A stretch of 46,707 bases of DNA from Gemmatimonadota bacterium. GTDB taxonomy: Bacteria; Latescibacterota; UBA2968. The position numbers and the translations under genes were made by a program. The notes under the pieces were generated by a model. That model was not told where the DNA came from. It saw only the letters and a program-made list of their open reading frames with translations, and made no database searches. Below, piece by piece: positions 1 through 8,333 of the stretch (position 1 is the stretch's first letter; each line of letters begins with the position of its first letter). The stretch is taken from the NCBI GenBank assembly GCA_026706845.1, contig JAPOXY010000241.1, forward strand, positions 1-46,707, in the 5' to 3' direction.

Positions 1-1
1 T

Positions 2-262
2 GTGATGGAAACATCGCTTTCGGGTGAAAGGCGGCGCGTGAATTACACGTTTTCAACTGGCGGAAGTATGGCGACGGATCTCGTGTGCGATGTCGATGGC
101 GATGGGCGCGTTGCATTTTCTGATTTCCTGCGCTTTGCAGATGGTTTTAAGCTCTTACACACGGATAATAGATATGATCCAAAATTGGATTTCAACGGGG
201 ATGGGCCTGTTGATTTTCTGGATTTTCTCATTTTTGTTTCTCATTTTGGTGAATCGCGTTAA
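2..262 (+). CDS. C-terminal fragment of an EF-hand/dockerin-like protein
   Basis: The reading frame is open to the left edge, so this is the tail of a longer gene and the first codon here is not a real start. The visible 86 residues hold two calcium-loop-like segments, 'DVDGDGRVAFSDF' and 'DFNGDGPVDFLDF', about 34 residues apart. Each is followed by a hydrophobic helix, as in the paired loops of type I dockerins and in the C-terminal repeats of secreted proteins of FCB and PVC bacteria. The family role is calcium-stabilised anchoring or assembly of an extracellular protein; the role here is inferred. It ends 12 bases before map. The missing N-terminal part would decide what the protein does. 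Confidence 0.7.
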   Translation: MMETSLSGERRRVNYTFSTGGSMATDLVCDVDGDGRVAFSDFLRFADGFKLLHTDNRYDPKLDFNGDGPVDFLDFLIFVSHFGESR

Positions 263-274
263 GGGAGTGGAGCT

Positions 275-1039
275 GTGATTGTATTGCGAACAGATCGAGA
301 ACTGGATTTGATGGTTGAAGCAAACCGCATTGTGGGGCTGGTGCATCGCACACTCAAGCCGCTTATTAAAGTGGGGACGACGACAAGAGAGCTGGATAGC
401 GTGGCTGAAGATGTGATTCGGTCGCACGGAGCAGAACCCGCATTTAAGGGCTATAAGGGGTATCCCGCAGCGAGTTGTATTTCAATTAACGAACAGGTCG
501 TACACGGGATTCCCGGATCGCGGAAGCTGGTGGATGGCGATATTGTCAGCATTGATATCGGTGTGAAATTGCGTGGTTACTACGGCGATCAGGCGATTAC
601 ACGCGTTGTAGGTAATATTTCGGAGAGAGAGAAAGAGTTACTCAAGGTGACGCGAGAATCCCTGTTTAAGGGAATTGAGCAAGCGGTTGCCGGGAAACGC
701 CTGAGTGATATTTGTGGGGCGGTACAAAACTGGGTTGAGCAATTTGGTTTTTCAGTCGTGCGGCAATTTGTGGGGCATGGCATTGGGCGCAGATTGCACG
801 AAGAACCCGCCGTGCCCAATTATGTGCCCCCAGAGCGCAATCCTCGTTTGCGAAAGGGGATGGTGCTCGCCATTGAGCCGATGGTCAATTTGGGAACGCA
901 CGAAGTTGTGGTGGCCGATGACGGATGGACAGCGTCGGCTGCCGATGGGTTGCCTTCGGCGCATTTTGAACATGTGGTGGCGATTACGCGTGGAGAACCC
1001 AGGATTTTGACGATGTTTGAGGAAGATATCGATGCGTAA
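275..1039 (+). CDS. map: Methionine aminopeptidase, type I
   Basis: This cytoplasmic metalloenzyme removes the initiator methionine from new proteins. The 254-residue length is normal for the short type I enzyme without an N-terminal zinc-binding extension. Family metal ligands are all visible: D94, D105, H168, E201 and E232, with H77 and H175 at the substrate-binding positions. The motifs 'VSIDIGVKLRGYYGD', 'GHGIGRRLHE' and 'AIEPM' are typical. The start is GTG at 275, preceded by a purine-rich ribosome site (aagggagtgg, 261-270). It is not in its common ribosomal-protein neighbourhood (secY-adk-map) but heads a forward run with two lipoproteins and a glycosyltransferase. Its stop overlaps the next start. 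Confidence 0.97.
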   Translation: MIVLRTDRELDLMVEANRIVGLVHRTLKPLIKVGTTTRELDSVAEDVIRSHGAEPAFKGYKGYPAASCISINEQVVHGIPGSRKLVDGDIVSIDIGVKLRGYYGDQAITRVVGNISEREKELLKVTRESLFKGIEQAVAGKRLSDICGAVQNWVEQFGFSVVRQFVGHGIGRRLHEEPAVPNYVPPERNPRLRKGMVLAIEPMVNLGTHEVVVADDGWTASAADGLPSAHFEHVVAITRGEPRILTMFEEDIDA

Positions 1040-1517
1040 ATCTATTCTCTTATGCATTCTTATGTGGTTGATGTCTTGTAGTCAGCACTATGAAGAGGGA
1101 GCGCATCCACCGCCAAAGCCTCCATCTGATCAGGCTCCAGCAGGAGATAAAGAGGTCTCACAGACATCAGGCGCCGTGGTTTCGGGGACGATTCGACTGG
1201 CCGATGGGCTGGGCGAGCGCATTGGGAGCAATGCCGTGCTATTTGTTATTGCGCGACCTGCCCCTGTTGGCGGGCCACCACTGGCCGTGAAGCGACTCGA
1301 CGTTTCCGATTTTCCCCTTTCGTACACACTGACGCGAGGGGATGCGATGATTGAGATCGACTGGTCTGAGATTGATGCGTTATACGTTTCTGCTAAAATT
1401 GATGCAGACGGACGCGTGGGTGGCTCAAAGATAGGGGATATGGAGGGGATTTATCCGCAAAATCCCGTTGCGCCCGGGGCCGTGGAAGTGAATATTTTGA
1501 TCGATACGGTGCATTGA
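1032..1517 (+). CDS. Lipoprotein resembling the C-terminal Ig-like domain of CcmI/CycH
   Basis: This is a 161-residue protein with a lipoprotein signal peptide: lipobox L13-M14-S15-C16. A short proline-rich linker leads to one domain at about residues 49-161. The pattern 'SGTIRLADGLGERIG', 'VLFVIARPA', 'PLAVKRLDVSDFPLSYTL' and 'GDMEGIYPQNPVAPGAVEV' is the one I know from the C-terminal Ig-like domain of the cytochrome c maturation protein CcmI (CycH). The usual CcmI membrane segment and TPR part are absent, so here the domain is lipid-anchored alone. ATG 1032 is preferred over TTG 1017 because gaggaag at 1019-1025 lies just upstream. It overlaps map by eight bases. No other cytochrome maturation gene is in view. 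Confidence 0.75.
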   Translation: MRKSILLCILMWLMSCSQHYEEGAHPPPKPPSDQAPAGDKEVSQTSGAVVSGTIRLADGLGERIGSNAVLFVIARPAPVGGPPLAVKRLDVSDFPLSYTLTRGDAMIEIDWSEIDALYVSAKIDADGRVGGSKIGDMEGIYPQNPVAPGAVEVNILIDTVH

Positions 1518-1520
1518 GTT

Positions 1521-3263
1521 ATGAGCTATACGGTGATTCACGCGACACACGAAGCGGTGCGCAAGGCTGGCGGTATTGGGACTGTACTCGAAGGCTTGAT
1601 GACCTCTTCTGTGTATCAGAAAGCCGTGCGGCGTTCTTTTCTCGTCGGTCCGCTTTCGCGCCCAGAGGATGAGGATCTTCTTGCGGAAAGTGGCGAGGTG
1701 CTTTTTTCGACCATTTCCGGCGTGCAAAATGCGGATTGTGCTGACGCGCTCAATCGCGTAGCAGAGCGGTACAATGTCAATATTGTTTACGGGATACGCC
1801 GATTCACTCGTGGATATGAAGCCGATGTGTTGCTCGTTGATGCCGAAGATATCAATCCGCGGCATTCTCGCAATTTTAAGTACAATCTCTACCGGTATTT
1901 TGGCCTTACGTCTGACCGATACGATACGATTGCGGATTACGCGCTTTATATCGATAGTGCGGAAGCCGTTTACGACGCTGTTGTCGCGCTGATTGGTGAG
2001 GCACCGGGACCGCATATTGTGCTGGCCCATGAATATATGGGCATGCCCGTTGCGCTCAAAACTATTGTGGATAATGATCCGCGCTTTTGGGCGGTTTTTT
2101 ACGCCCATGAGGTTTCAGTGATGCGCGGGATCACAGAGGACAACCCGGGGCACGATGTGATGTTTTACAACGCGATGGCGCGATCACTTGCACAGGGCGA
2201 AGTGGTTGAGGATGTATTTGGAGATCAGTCCGATTATTATCGGCACGCGCTGGTTCAATTGGCGTCGCACTGCGATGGTATTTTTGCCGTAGGCGACCCA
2301 ACGCTTGATGAGCTTCGGTTTATGGGGCTTGAAGCGCAAGCGATAGACCTGGTGTACAATGGTATTCCCGCAATGCGGATTTCCTATGCAGAGAAATTAC
2401 AGTCTCGCTCGCGTTTACAGGAGTATGCGCAAAATTTACTCGGATATGAGCCGGATGTGGTGATGACACATGTCACGCGTCCGGTGATTAGCAAAGGGCT
2501 GTGGCGCGATTTGCTCGTGTTGTCGCATCTCGATAGATTGTTGGGAGACACTGGACAAACGGGCGTGTTTTTTGTGCTTACAACAGCTGCAGAACAGCGC
2601 AATGCGAGAGATATCGAGACTATGGAGTCCGAATATGGATGGCCGGTTGTACACCATACAGGACCACCCGATCTGGTTTCAAATGAGCTGGATATCTGGC
2701 GGGATATGGAAGCGTTTAACCGCGAGTCTGTTGCGATTCAAACAATTTTGGTCAACCAGTTTGGATGGGACAGGGCGAGTTGTGGGCAGCGCATGCCGCA
2801 AGATATGGCGTTTGCGGATTTGCGTCAGGGCACGGATGTCGAATTTGGACAATCAATTTACGAACCTTTTGGTATTGCCGTGCTCGAACCGCTGACTTTT
2901 GGGGGGCTTTGCGTGCCGAGTAGTGTGTGCGGATGCTGTGGTTTTTTGGCTCGCGTAACAAAAGAACAGGCCGATCCTCTCGTCGTGGTAGCCGATTATA
3001 CGGCAGATGTCGCATTGGATAGTGTCGCGTCTGCTCGTGCGATAGGAGAGTATGAACGCCGTATTCAGGAGGATAGAGTGTCGAAGAAAGTCGCGTGGGA
3101 TATCGCAGATGCGTTGCCATCATCGGATAGAGAACGCGAGGCGCGATTGCATTCGGGGTATAAGTTGGCCGCACAAATGAGCTGGGACCGCGTGTGCGAA
3201 GCATTTTTTTTACCGGGTATAGCGCGCGCGATTTCCCGCGGTCGAGCACAACGAAACGTTTGA
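1521..3263 (+). CDS. Glycogen/starch synthase-like glycosyltransferase (GT-B fold)
   Basis: This 580-residue cytoplasmic protein resembles GT5/GT3-type glycogen synthases. The N-terminus carries 'KAGGIGTVLEGL' at residues 15-26, matching the K-x-G-G nucleotide-sugar loop. The C-terminal half has 'YEPFGIAVLEPLTFGGLCV' near residue 446, the E-x7-E type nucleotide-sugar motif of GT-B enzymes. The family transfers glucose from ADP- or UDP-glucose to an alpha-glucan; the acceptor is not proven here. It starts three bases after the preceding stop and is probably co-transcribed. No branching enzyme or phosphorylase lies nearby, so another alpha-glycosyl transfer role is possible. Confidence 0.75.
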   Translation: MSYTVIHATHEAVRKAGGIGTVLEGLMTSSVYQKAVRRSFLVGPLSRPEDEDLLAESGEVLFSTISGVQNADCADALNRVAERYNVNIVYGIRRFTRGYEADVLLVDAEDINPRHSRNFKYNLYRYFGLTSDRYDTIADYALYIDSAEAVYDAVVALIGEAPGPHIVLAHEYMGMPVALKTIVDNDPRFWAVFYAHEVSVMRGITEDNPGHDVMFYNAMARSLAQGEVVEDVFGDQSDYYRHALVQLASHCDGIFAVGDPTLDELRFMGLEAQAIDLVYNGIPAMRISYAEKLQSRSRLQEYAQNLLGYEPDVVMTHVTRPVISKGLWRDLLVLSHLDRLLGDTGQTGVFFVLTTAAEQRNARDIETMESEYGWPVVHHTGPPDLVSNELDIWRDMEAFNRESVAIQTILVNQFGWDRASCGQRMPQDMAFADLRQGTDVEFGQSIYEPFGIAVLEPLTFGGLCVPSSVCGCCGFLARVTKEQADPLVVVADYTADVALDSVASARAIGEYERRIQEDRVSKKVAWDIADALPSSDREREARLHSGYKLAAQMSWDRVCEAFFLPGIARAISRGRAQRNV

Positions 3264-3317
3264 CGCTTTGAAGCGTGTAAAGGGTTATTGTAGGTAACTA
3301 TTTTTATCTTTTGAGTG

Positions 3318-4496
3318 ATGATTATGATGAGAAAACGATTTTTACTGATTTTTTTACTTGCAGGTCTCGCTGGTTGCAATACCGAAAAGCGCAACCCATT
3401 GGGCGAGGGCTTTGTTGGACGCGATCCCGGCGATATAGTAGCGTTGCCCGCTGTTCCGTTAAAATCGGCGCGGTCCTTTCAATCTCTGATTTTTCCCACT
3501 GTGATGGGAGAACAAGAGGAATTGCTGATTGGACAGATGAATGGGTTTTTGTTGCGCAGTCTGTTGCGTTTCAACGTGCCAGATGAGCTGTCTGGCGGTG
3601 TGCCATCGGGTTTGACGATAGATTCCCTGCGCGTCAATCTGGGCATTCGGTCGGCGCGGTTGGTCGAAAATGCATCGCTGGTCGCATTGCGGCCCGATTC
3701 GCCATGGGAAGAACTTCAGACTTATGTCGATTCAATCTCGCTGGTCGAGACCGAAGTGCTTGCGACACCAATCCCCGATGCTATGGCGCAGGTGTTTGAA
3801 GATCGCGTTCGGATCGATTTGCCTGTGTCGCTCTTGAAGGATGCGGTAGAAGCGGGGACGTCGTCTTTGGAAATCCTGTTACAACCCGATGGGGAGGCAT
3901 CTTTTTTGTTGGATATTTTTGCACGCGAAGCTACCGATATTCGCGCAGATGCACCGATTCCCGAATTGGAGGCCGTATATCGGGTGGGTGATGTGACAGA
4001 GCGTGCAGCTGTTCAAGCCGATGCAGATACCTATTGGAGTGCGCGGGTCAGTGGTGGTCCTTCAGAAGATCTGGCGATTCTTTCAGAGGGCTTGTTTTAC
4101 GGCAGTGTTCTGGATTTTGATCTGCCCGATATTCCGCAAGGCGCGACGATCAATTCGGCCAAATTGCAATTGGATATCGATCTGGATCGTTCCTATTTTT
4201 CATCTTTTCCCTTTGAAATATATGGCCTGAAGATTGCAGAGGGCGATACTGCGTTTACGCGGTTCAATGAGAGATTACTCCTTGAACCAGCGACAGCCAC
4301 TTATACGATTAACCAGACTTTGATTCAGGCATGGATATCTGGTGTGCGAGTAAATCATGGATTGGCTCTTTCACCTGTCTCTTTTGTTTCTTTAAGAGGC
4401 TTGCCCGTGCCCTTAAATTCGCCCCCGCTCATCCGATGGATTGTGTTAAAAGATGTGCGTTTGAACCTCATTTACTCTCTTCCTCCGGAATTGTAA
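3318..4496 (+). CDS. Lipoprotein with two DNRLRE-like beta-sandwich repeats
   Basis: The protein has 392 residues from ATG 3318. Lipobox L17-A18-G19-C20 follows a hydrophobic core, so it should be lipid-anchored in the envelope. Two similar halves are visible. Each has the pattern of a polar strand, then 'R-S-L-L-R-F' or 'S-V-L-D-F-D', a proline, and 'G-A-T-I-N-S-A-K-L'-like strands. This pattern is typical of DNRLRE/CBM96-like modules that bind carbohydrate or decorate surface proteins. Four in-frame starts (GTG 3315, ATG 3318, 3324, 3327) lie together and no strong ribosome site separates them. It ends two bases before the outer-membrane protein gene, suggesting joint expression. The exact ligand is unknown. 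Confidence 0.6.
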   Translation: MIMMRKRFLLIFLLAGLAGCNTEKRNPLGEGFVGRDPGDIVALPAVPLKSARSFQSLIFPTVMGEQEELLIGQMNGFLLRSLLRFNVPDELSGGVPSGLTIDSLRVNLGIRSARLVENASLVALRPDSPWEELQTYVDSISLVETEVLATPIPDAMAQVFEDRVRIDLPVSLLKDAVEAGTSSLEILLQPDGEASFLLDIFAREATDIRADAPIPELEAVYRVGDVTERAAVQADADTYWSARVSGGPSEDLAILSEGLFYGSVLDFDLPDIPQGATINSAKLQLDIDLDRSYFSSFPFEIYGLKIAEGDTAFTRFNERLLLEPATATYTINQTLIQAWISGVRVNHGLALSPVSFVSLRGLPVPLNSPPLIRWIVLKDVRLNLIYSLPPEL

Positions 4497-4498
4497 TT

Positions 4499-5662
4499 AT
4501 GATGCGAATAATTCTCGCTTTGGGTTTTATTTTGTCACTGGTGCTGCCAGCTTGTGCCAATACAATTTTTTCTTTTTATGGTGTTGGAGATCCAGTCAGG
4601 CGCGTTGATGCGCGATCTCGAAGTATGGGCGGTGCCGGGCGGTCACTTGCAGATGGACTAAATTTTTCATCCCAAAATCCCGCTTTGTTGGGCGCTTTCC
4701 GCAGAGCATCTGTGAGTATGCAATTTATGGCTCAGCACCGATTTTTGAATGGCGAAAGCATTGTAAATGACGGGGATATCGGGGCTTTTCAGATCGCACT
4801 GCCTATGAGACGTGGTCCTGTCATAGGTGTCGGACTTGAACCGCTTACAGATATGGATTTCGGGGCGATAGAAGATCGAGGCACAGGTGATTTGAAGTAT
4901 CAACTGGAAGTGGAAGCGACTGGGGGTATCCAGGCTATTTCTCTGGGGGTGGGGCATCGAATCGGGCACAGACTTTTTGTGGGAGGGCGTATAAATTGGG
5001 TGGCTATGGGGACATTTAATGAGTCTTGGATCAAGGATTTTGACAATGAGACGGTCTTCTTTTCTCACGATGAAATCACGCGCACCCACCGCGGATGGTT
5101 GCCTTCATTCGGGATTATCTATACGCCCACTTCGCGGTGGAGTTTGGGGGCAAATGTCGATATCGGAGGCAGTATCAAGCAGCGTCAGGTTCAAAGAAAT
5201 CGCTTTGTGGGACAGCGTGAAGCCGTTGAAGTCGAGACGGAAAGCGATGTGGAATTTCCCCGGGAATTTGGAGCGGGGATAACGTATCTGGCGGGTTATC
5301 GCTGGCTGGCATCGATCGATGTATCTCGAGGACTGTGGCGCGCGACAGGAGATGGACGTTTTGATACGTGGGATGTAAGTGCAGGGATGTTGTGGCGCAC
5401 GGGAGACCCCGATGTGCTGGTGCGGAGCCGGCGCTTTGAGCTTGGCGCGGGTTTTCATTATCGGTCGCTTTATTTTCCGACGACCTCTAATAGCCAGATT
5501 GGCGAATTAGGCGTCAGCTTCGGCATGGCGGTGCCATTTGTGAATAATAGTGGTCGGTTTCGCTATGTGCTCGAGGTGGGAAGGCGAGGCGATCGCTCAA
5601 AACACGGCGCATCAGAGCGATTTATTCAACACTCTTTTTCCGTAGTCGGTTTTGTAAGATAG
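4499..5662 (+). CDS. Outer-membrane beta-barrel protein, PorV/FadL-like
   Basis: The protein has 387 residues with a signal peptide ending near 'LPACA' at residue 20. The mature start carries 'RSMGGAGRSLADG' and 'NPALLG', the hallmark of PorV/PorQ/FadL-related barrels in which a 'SMGGA-x-x-A' segment plugs the barrel and is followed by 'NPA'. The rest is alternating amphipathic strands with aromatic girdle residues ending in 'HSFSVVGFVR'. Members carry hydrophobic molecules or act as type IX shuttle proteins; which applies is unknown. ATG 4499 is chosen because the signal peptide begins there, although the frame is open further upstream inside the lipoprotein gene. It converges with the reverse-strand antiporter gene 16 bases on. 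Confidence 0.72.
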   Translation: MMRIILALGFILSLVLPACANTIFSFYGVGDPVRRVDARSRSMGGAGRSLADGLNFSSQNPALLGAFRRASVSMQFMAQHRFLNGESIVNDGDIGAFQIALPMRRGPVIGVGLEPLTDMDFGAIEDRGTGDLKYQLEVEATGGIQAISLGVGHRIGHRLFVGGRINWVAMGTFNESWIKDFDNETVFFSHDEITRTHRGWLPSFGIIYTPTSRWSLGANVDIGGSIKQRQVQRNRFVGQREAVEVETESDVEFPREFGAGITYLAGYRWLASIDVSRGLWRATGDGRFDTWDVSAGMLWRTGDPDVLVRSRRFELGAGFHYRSLYFPTTSNSQIGELGVSFGMAVPFVNNSGRFRYVLEVGRRGDRSKHGASERFIQHSFSVVGFVR

Positions 5663-5678
5663 TTTGCCGTGAGACAGT

Positions 5679-6860
5679 TCAAACGGTCTGTGTTCGGCGC
5701 GCGAGCGCGCGGATGCGGCCGTTTTTGATTTTCTGAACGATTTGATCGGATAGAAGGTGCAGAAGGGGAAGAGCAATTCCCGTGCAAACAAAGTACAGAG
5801 GGGCGGTTTCGGGTGCAATAGATTCAAAGCTGACGATTGCAAGGAGGCCCTGCGGCAAGAGCGGCAGCCAGGCTTGAACGGGTTGTGAGGTGAAATGCCT
5901 GCATAGCAGGCCTCCCGCAATTTTGCCCAAAACCAGGGCTGTGATCAGGGCATAAAAATAAGGCGGTACAGTAGATATTTGCCAGTCTAAAACAAGGCCA
6001 GTAGCATAGTGTGCGAGGGCAAAAGCAATCAGTGCTTCCGCATTTGGTGGACGCATATTGGGTCTCAGTCCGCGTTTGGTGCGCAAGGACAATACAAGGC
6101 CCACTGTCCAGGCCAGGATAAGGGGCTGAATCCAAACGTGCCACGAAGCAAGTGCGAGCAGAAATGATAGGGCAAACCAACTCGTAAATTGGCCTGTGAG
6201 GGTGTGGATATGCTGCAGCCAGCGATATACGAGTTCAATGCCAATAATTCCGATCAAAACGGCCAGTGCGATATCGGCGGCAAGATGAAGGAAGGAATCG
6301 AACCCGTCATTCAGGATGAATTCGACGCCAAAAATAAGCCCTGTTAAAAAGAGCAAGACGAGGCCGATTGCCGTAACGCATAAAGAAAAAGGCCATGTAT
6401 CTCTCAGATTGTGTTCTGTGCGGTCTAAAAACATGGGGGCTGAGATACCTGATAGGATGGCAAGTTGCAAGGTGGTGACTAAGTGGAGGTCGAAAAATAT
6501 GAGTACTGAAAAGGTTGCAAGAACGGGGGCTGCATACAGGTAAATACTACCCCTGAGCAAGCGATGATTTGCGAGGATAGGATGGGAGAGCGATGTGCCC
6601 AAATAAAGGCCGACCCAGGCCATTGCGATATCTGCAAAGGGTTTTATGCTCTGATGACTATCAGCGGTTGTAATAGGTGCGAAGCCGATGGCGAGACCCG
6701 CGGCAATCATGCCCAGGACATCGGGCAATTTGGCGCGATGGGCCAGTCGCGCACCCACGATAGAGGCCGTCAGCAGAAAGCCGACCCAGACCATTTCGGG
6801 GGGGGATTGGAGTAGCCAGATCAGGATACCGATACCAAGTGTAATGCAAAGAAGGCGCAT
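5679..6860 (-). CDS. CPA2-type cation:proton antiporter-like membrane protein (second of pair)
   Basis: The protein has 393 residues with about 11-12 hydrophobic segments and belongs to the Na_H_Exchanger fold. Recognisable landmarks are 'LPDVLGMIAAGLAIGFAP' (second helix), 'DIAMAWVGLYLGTSL' (third) and 'LLPQGLLAIVSF' near the end, matching the R-G-x-x-A-L position of Kef/NapA-like proteins. The stretch where family members usually carry one or two ion-binding aspartates reads 'SLCVTAIGLVLLF', without an acidic residue, so transport activity is doubtful. No RCK/TrkA domain is attached. It begins 10 bases after the upstream paralog, so both are likely translated from one transcript. Confidence 0.78.
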   Translation of the reverse strand: MRLLCITLGIGILIWLLQSPPEMVWVGFLLTASIVGARLAHRAKLPDVLGMIAAGLAIGFAPITTADSHQSIKPFADIAMAWVGLYLGTSLSHPILANHRLLRGSIYLYAAPVLATFSVLIFFDLHLVTTLQLAILSGISAPMFLDRTEHNLRDTWPFSLCVTAIGLVLLFLTGLIFGVEFILNDGFDSFLHLAADIALAVLIGIIGIELVYRWLQHIHTLTGQFTSWFALSFLLALASWHVWIQPLILAWTVGLVLSLRTKRGLRPNMRPPNAEALIAFALAHYATGLVLDWQISTVPPYFYALITALVLGKIAGGLLCRHFTSQPVQAWLPLLPQGLLAIVSFESIAPETAPLYFVCTGIALPLLHLLSDQIVQKIKNGRIRALARRTQTV

Positions 6861-6870
6861 GGAAATCGTC

Positions 6871-8088
6871 TCAGGTGTGAGATTGTGGTGAGTTTGCGGG
6901 TGGAATGAGTATCATTTGACTCAGAAAAACAGCAATTACGAGTCCCGTAATAAGCGTGTAATGCTGAAAGTCGAGGAGGTAAATGGCTTGTATACTAACA
7001 GCGATACTCAGCGTGCCTTGAGGACGCCAGCTCATGGCGAGCAATTCGCGCCAGGTCTGCGGTATTTGCCAGAGGGTTTGGGATACTGTGAAACCGATTG
7101 TGCGACCCATTCCGCGCACGAGTATCACGGTGAGAGCAAGTGGAAAAAGAGGCGACCAGAAAAAAAATATATCACCACCAAATTCCCCTATTATTGAGCC
7201 GATCAGTGCGAAAAAGATCGGCTCGATCACGTCATTTGCGCGTGTTGTAAATTCGACGATCTCGCGTTTTGCCACGGTTGTATTAATCAGCCAGATACCC
7301 GATAGAAATCCCACAGCAAGAGATGGCAAGTCCGGTGCTTGGCACAATCCAGAAAGGGCGATTACAATGCCCAGGACGAGGCTTAGTGCGCGAGCACCTG
7401 TGCGATGGCTGCGGAATGAAAAATCGAGCGCGATGCCTCCGACCACGCCTGCGCCGAGCATGAGCAGTGCAATACCAGTTACGCCTATAAATGGCAAGTT
7501 GCCCAAATAAAAAATGGGGTTTTCTGAAAGTGGGGGAAAAGCGATGCACAATACGGCCATGGCCGCGATATTTCCAAGTGGCAAGTTTTGACCTGGAACA
7601 GGAGTTGGGATCGGGCGATTGGGCCACTGAAAAAAAGGTGTGGGAAAGCGCACTGTAAGTGCGAAACAGGTGAGCAGGACTATCGCGAGGGGTAAATTTT
7701 GGAGCAACCCGAGGTAGCGATAAAGTATCAAACCACTGGCGAAAGCCGCAAGGACAGTGAATCCGCCGGTTGCGAGTACAACGGTTGTTTGAGAGTAAAT
7801 CACTGAGGTACCGTGGTCTCGCAGATTTTGGAGGTCTGTTGACAGGCCTGTTTGCAGACCAATCCACAGCAAAATAGCGCTGATGCAATTGTACCGCAGC
7901 ACTTCAAACAGGTGAAACACCTCATCGGTTTCAGAAAAAAACATCCCTACGAGAACCCCGAGGAGCAGATAATGTGCTCTGCCTATTCGAAGACTGTCTA
8001 TCAGCGGATATGGCGGCATCCACCGGAAAATTTTTTGGCCGAGAAAAAAAGCACCAAAACCGGCAATTAAGCTCAAAATAAAGGCCAT
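6871..8088 (-). CDS. CPA-type cation:proton antiporter-like membrane protein (first of pair)
   Basis: The protein has 405 residues and around 12 membrane segments, and appears distantly related to its downstream neighbour. Family landmarks are 'HYLLLGVLVGMFF', 'ISAILLWIGLQTGLS' and 'SWRPQGTLSIAVSIQ', the last at the conserved R-G position of Na_H_Exchanger proteins. The helix that should hold the ion-binding aspartate pair reads 'GNIAAMAVLCIAF', again without acidic residues. The start at 8088 lies about 45 bases downstream of a strong reverse-strand promoter. As a tandem pair, the two proteins could form a heteromer. A regulatory or sensor role cannot be excluded. Confidence 0.72.
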   Translation of the reverse strand: MAFILSLIAGFGAFFLGQKIFRWMPPYPLIDSLRIGRAHYLLLGVLVGMFFSETDEVFHLFEVLRYNCISAILLWIGLQTGLSTDLQNLRDHGTSVIYSQTTVVLATGGFTVLAAFASGLILYRYLGLLQNLPLAIVLLTCFALTVRFPTPFFQWPNRPIPTPVPGQNLPLGNIAAMAVLCIAFPPLSENPIFYLGNLPFIGVTGIALLMLGAGVVGGIALDFSFRSHRTGARALSLVLGIVIALSGLCQAPDLPSLAVGFLSGIWLINTTVAKREIVEFTTRANDVIEPIFFALIGSIIGEFGGDIFFFWSPLFPLALTVILVRGMGRTIGFTVSQTLWQIPQTWRELLAMSWRPQGTLSIAVSIQAIYLLDFQHYTLITGLVIAVFLSQMILIPPANSPQSHT

Positions 8089-8136
8089 AAAATGCCTGCA
8101 CTTTAGGGATAACGGGTGTCGTCTTTACCGCGGTGG

Positions 8137-8165
8137 ATTATACTTTTTTCCAAAGTTTGGGTCAA
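8137..8165 (-). promoter_or_regulatory. Sigma70-type promoter for the antiporter pair
   Basis: On the reverse strand the sequence reads TTGACC, a 17-base spacer, then TATAAT. The -35 box occupies 8160-8165 and the -10 box 8137-8142. The predicted transcript would start near 8130, about 42 bases before the start codon at 8088. It is back to back with the forward promoter at 8188-8216; the two -35 boxes are 22 bases apart. Confidence 0.75.
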
Positions 8166-8187
8166 GGGCGAAGTTGACGACCCGCGC

Positions 8188-8216
8188 TTGACAGCCGATA
8201 AAATATAGTGTATAGT
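8188..8216 (+). promoter_or_regulatory. Sigma70-type promoter for the rsbW-like/hpf/hprK operon
   Basis: TTGACA at 8188-8193, a spacer of exactly 17 bases, and TATAGT at 8211-8216 give a near-consensus housekeeping promoter. Transcription would begin near 8223 and leave a leader of about 110 bases before the RsbW-like start at 8334. That leader contains two hairpins. Confidence 0.8.
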
Positions 8217-8233
8217 CAAGATTGATTGTAACA

Positions 8234-8319
8234 GAAGGGGTGTGAGAGAGCCCCTTCCCAGAGTTCTACGTAATGTTGTGCTGTGCACAGGGGCCGATGG
8301 CCGGGTACTGACAGCACAA
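8234..8319 (+). promoter_or_regulatory. Structured 5' leader with two hairpins
   Basis: Just after the promoter, GAAGGGG (8234-8240) pairs perfectly with CCCCTTC (8251-8257) around a ten-base loop. Further on, TTGTGCTGT (8276-8284) pairs perfectly with ACAGCACAA (8311-8319), enclosing a GC-rich loop that contains GGCC twice. The second stem ends only a few bases before the ribosome site (tggag, near 8324-8328). No uridine run follows either stem, so they are not terminators. They may affect mRNA stability or translation start; this is inference. Confidence 0.5.
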
Positions 8320-8333
8320 GTTCTGGAGACCTC

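Noticed and set aside
1425-2108. Reverse-strand open frame of 227 codons
   Set aside because: It is antisense to the glycosyltransferase and shows no domain, signal peptide or ribosome site.
3263-3276. Short inverted repeat ACGCT/AGCGT after the glycosyltransferase
   Set aside because: Only five base pairs with no following T run. It cannot be called a terminator.
4331-4498. Upstream extension of the outer-membrane protein reading frame
   Set aside because: It overlaps the lipoprotein gene, lacks a ribosome site and would bury a clear signal peptide that begins at 4499.
5697-5710. GC-rich palindrome near the end of the reverse antiporter gene
   Set aside because: It is within the coding sequence of an Arg/Ala-rich C-terminus and lacks a T run, so it is unlikely to be a terminator or a regulatory site.
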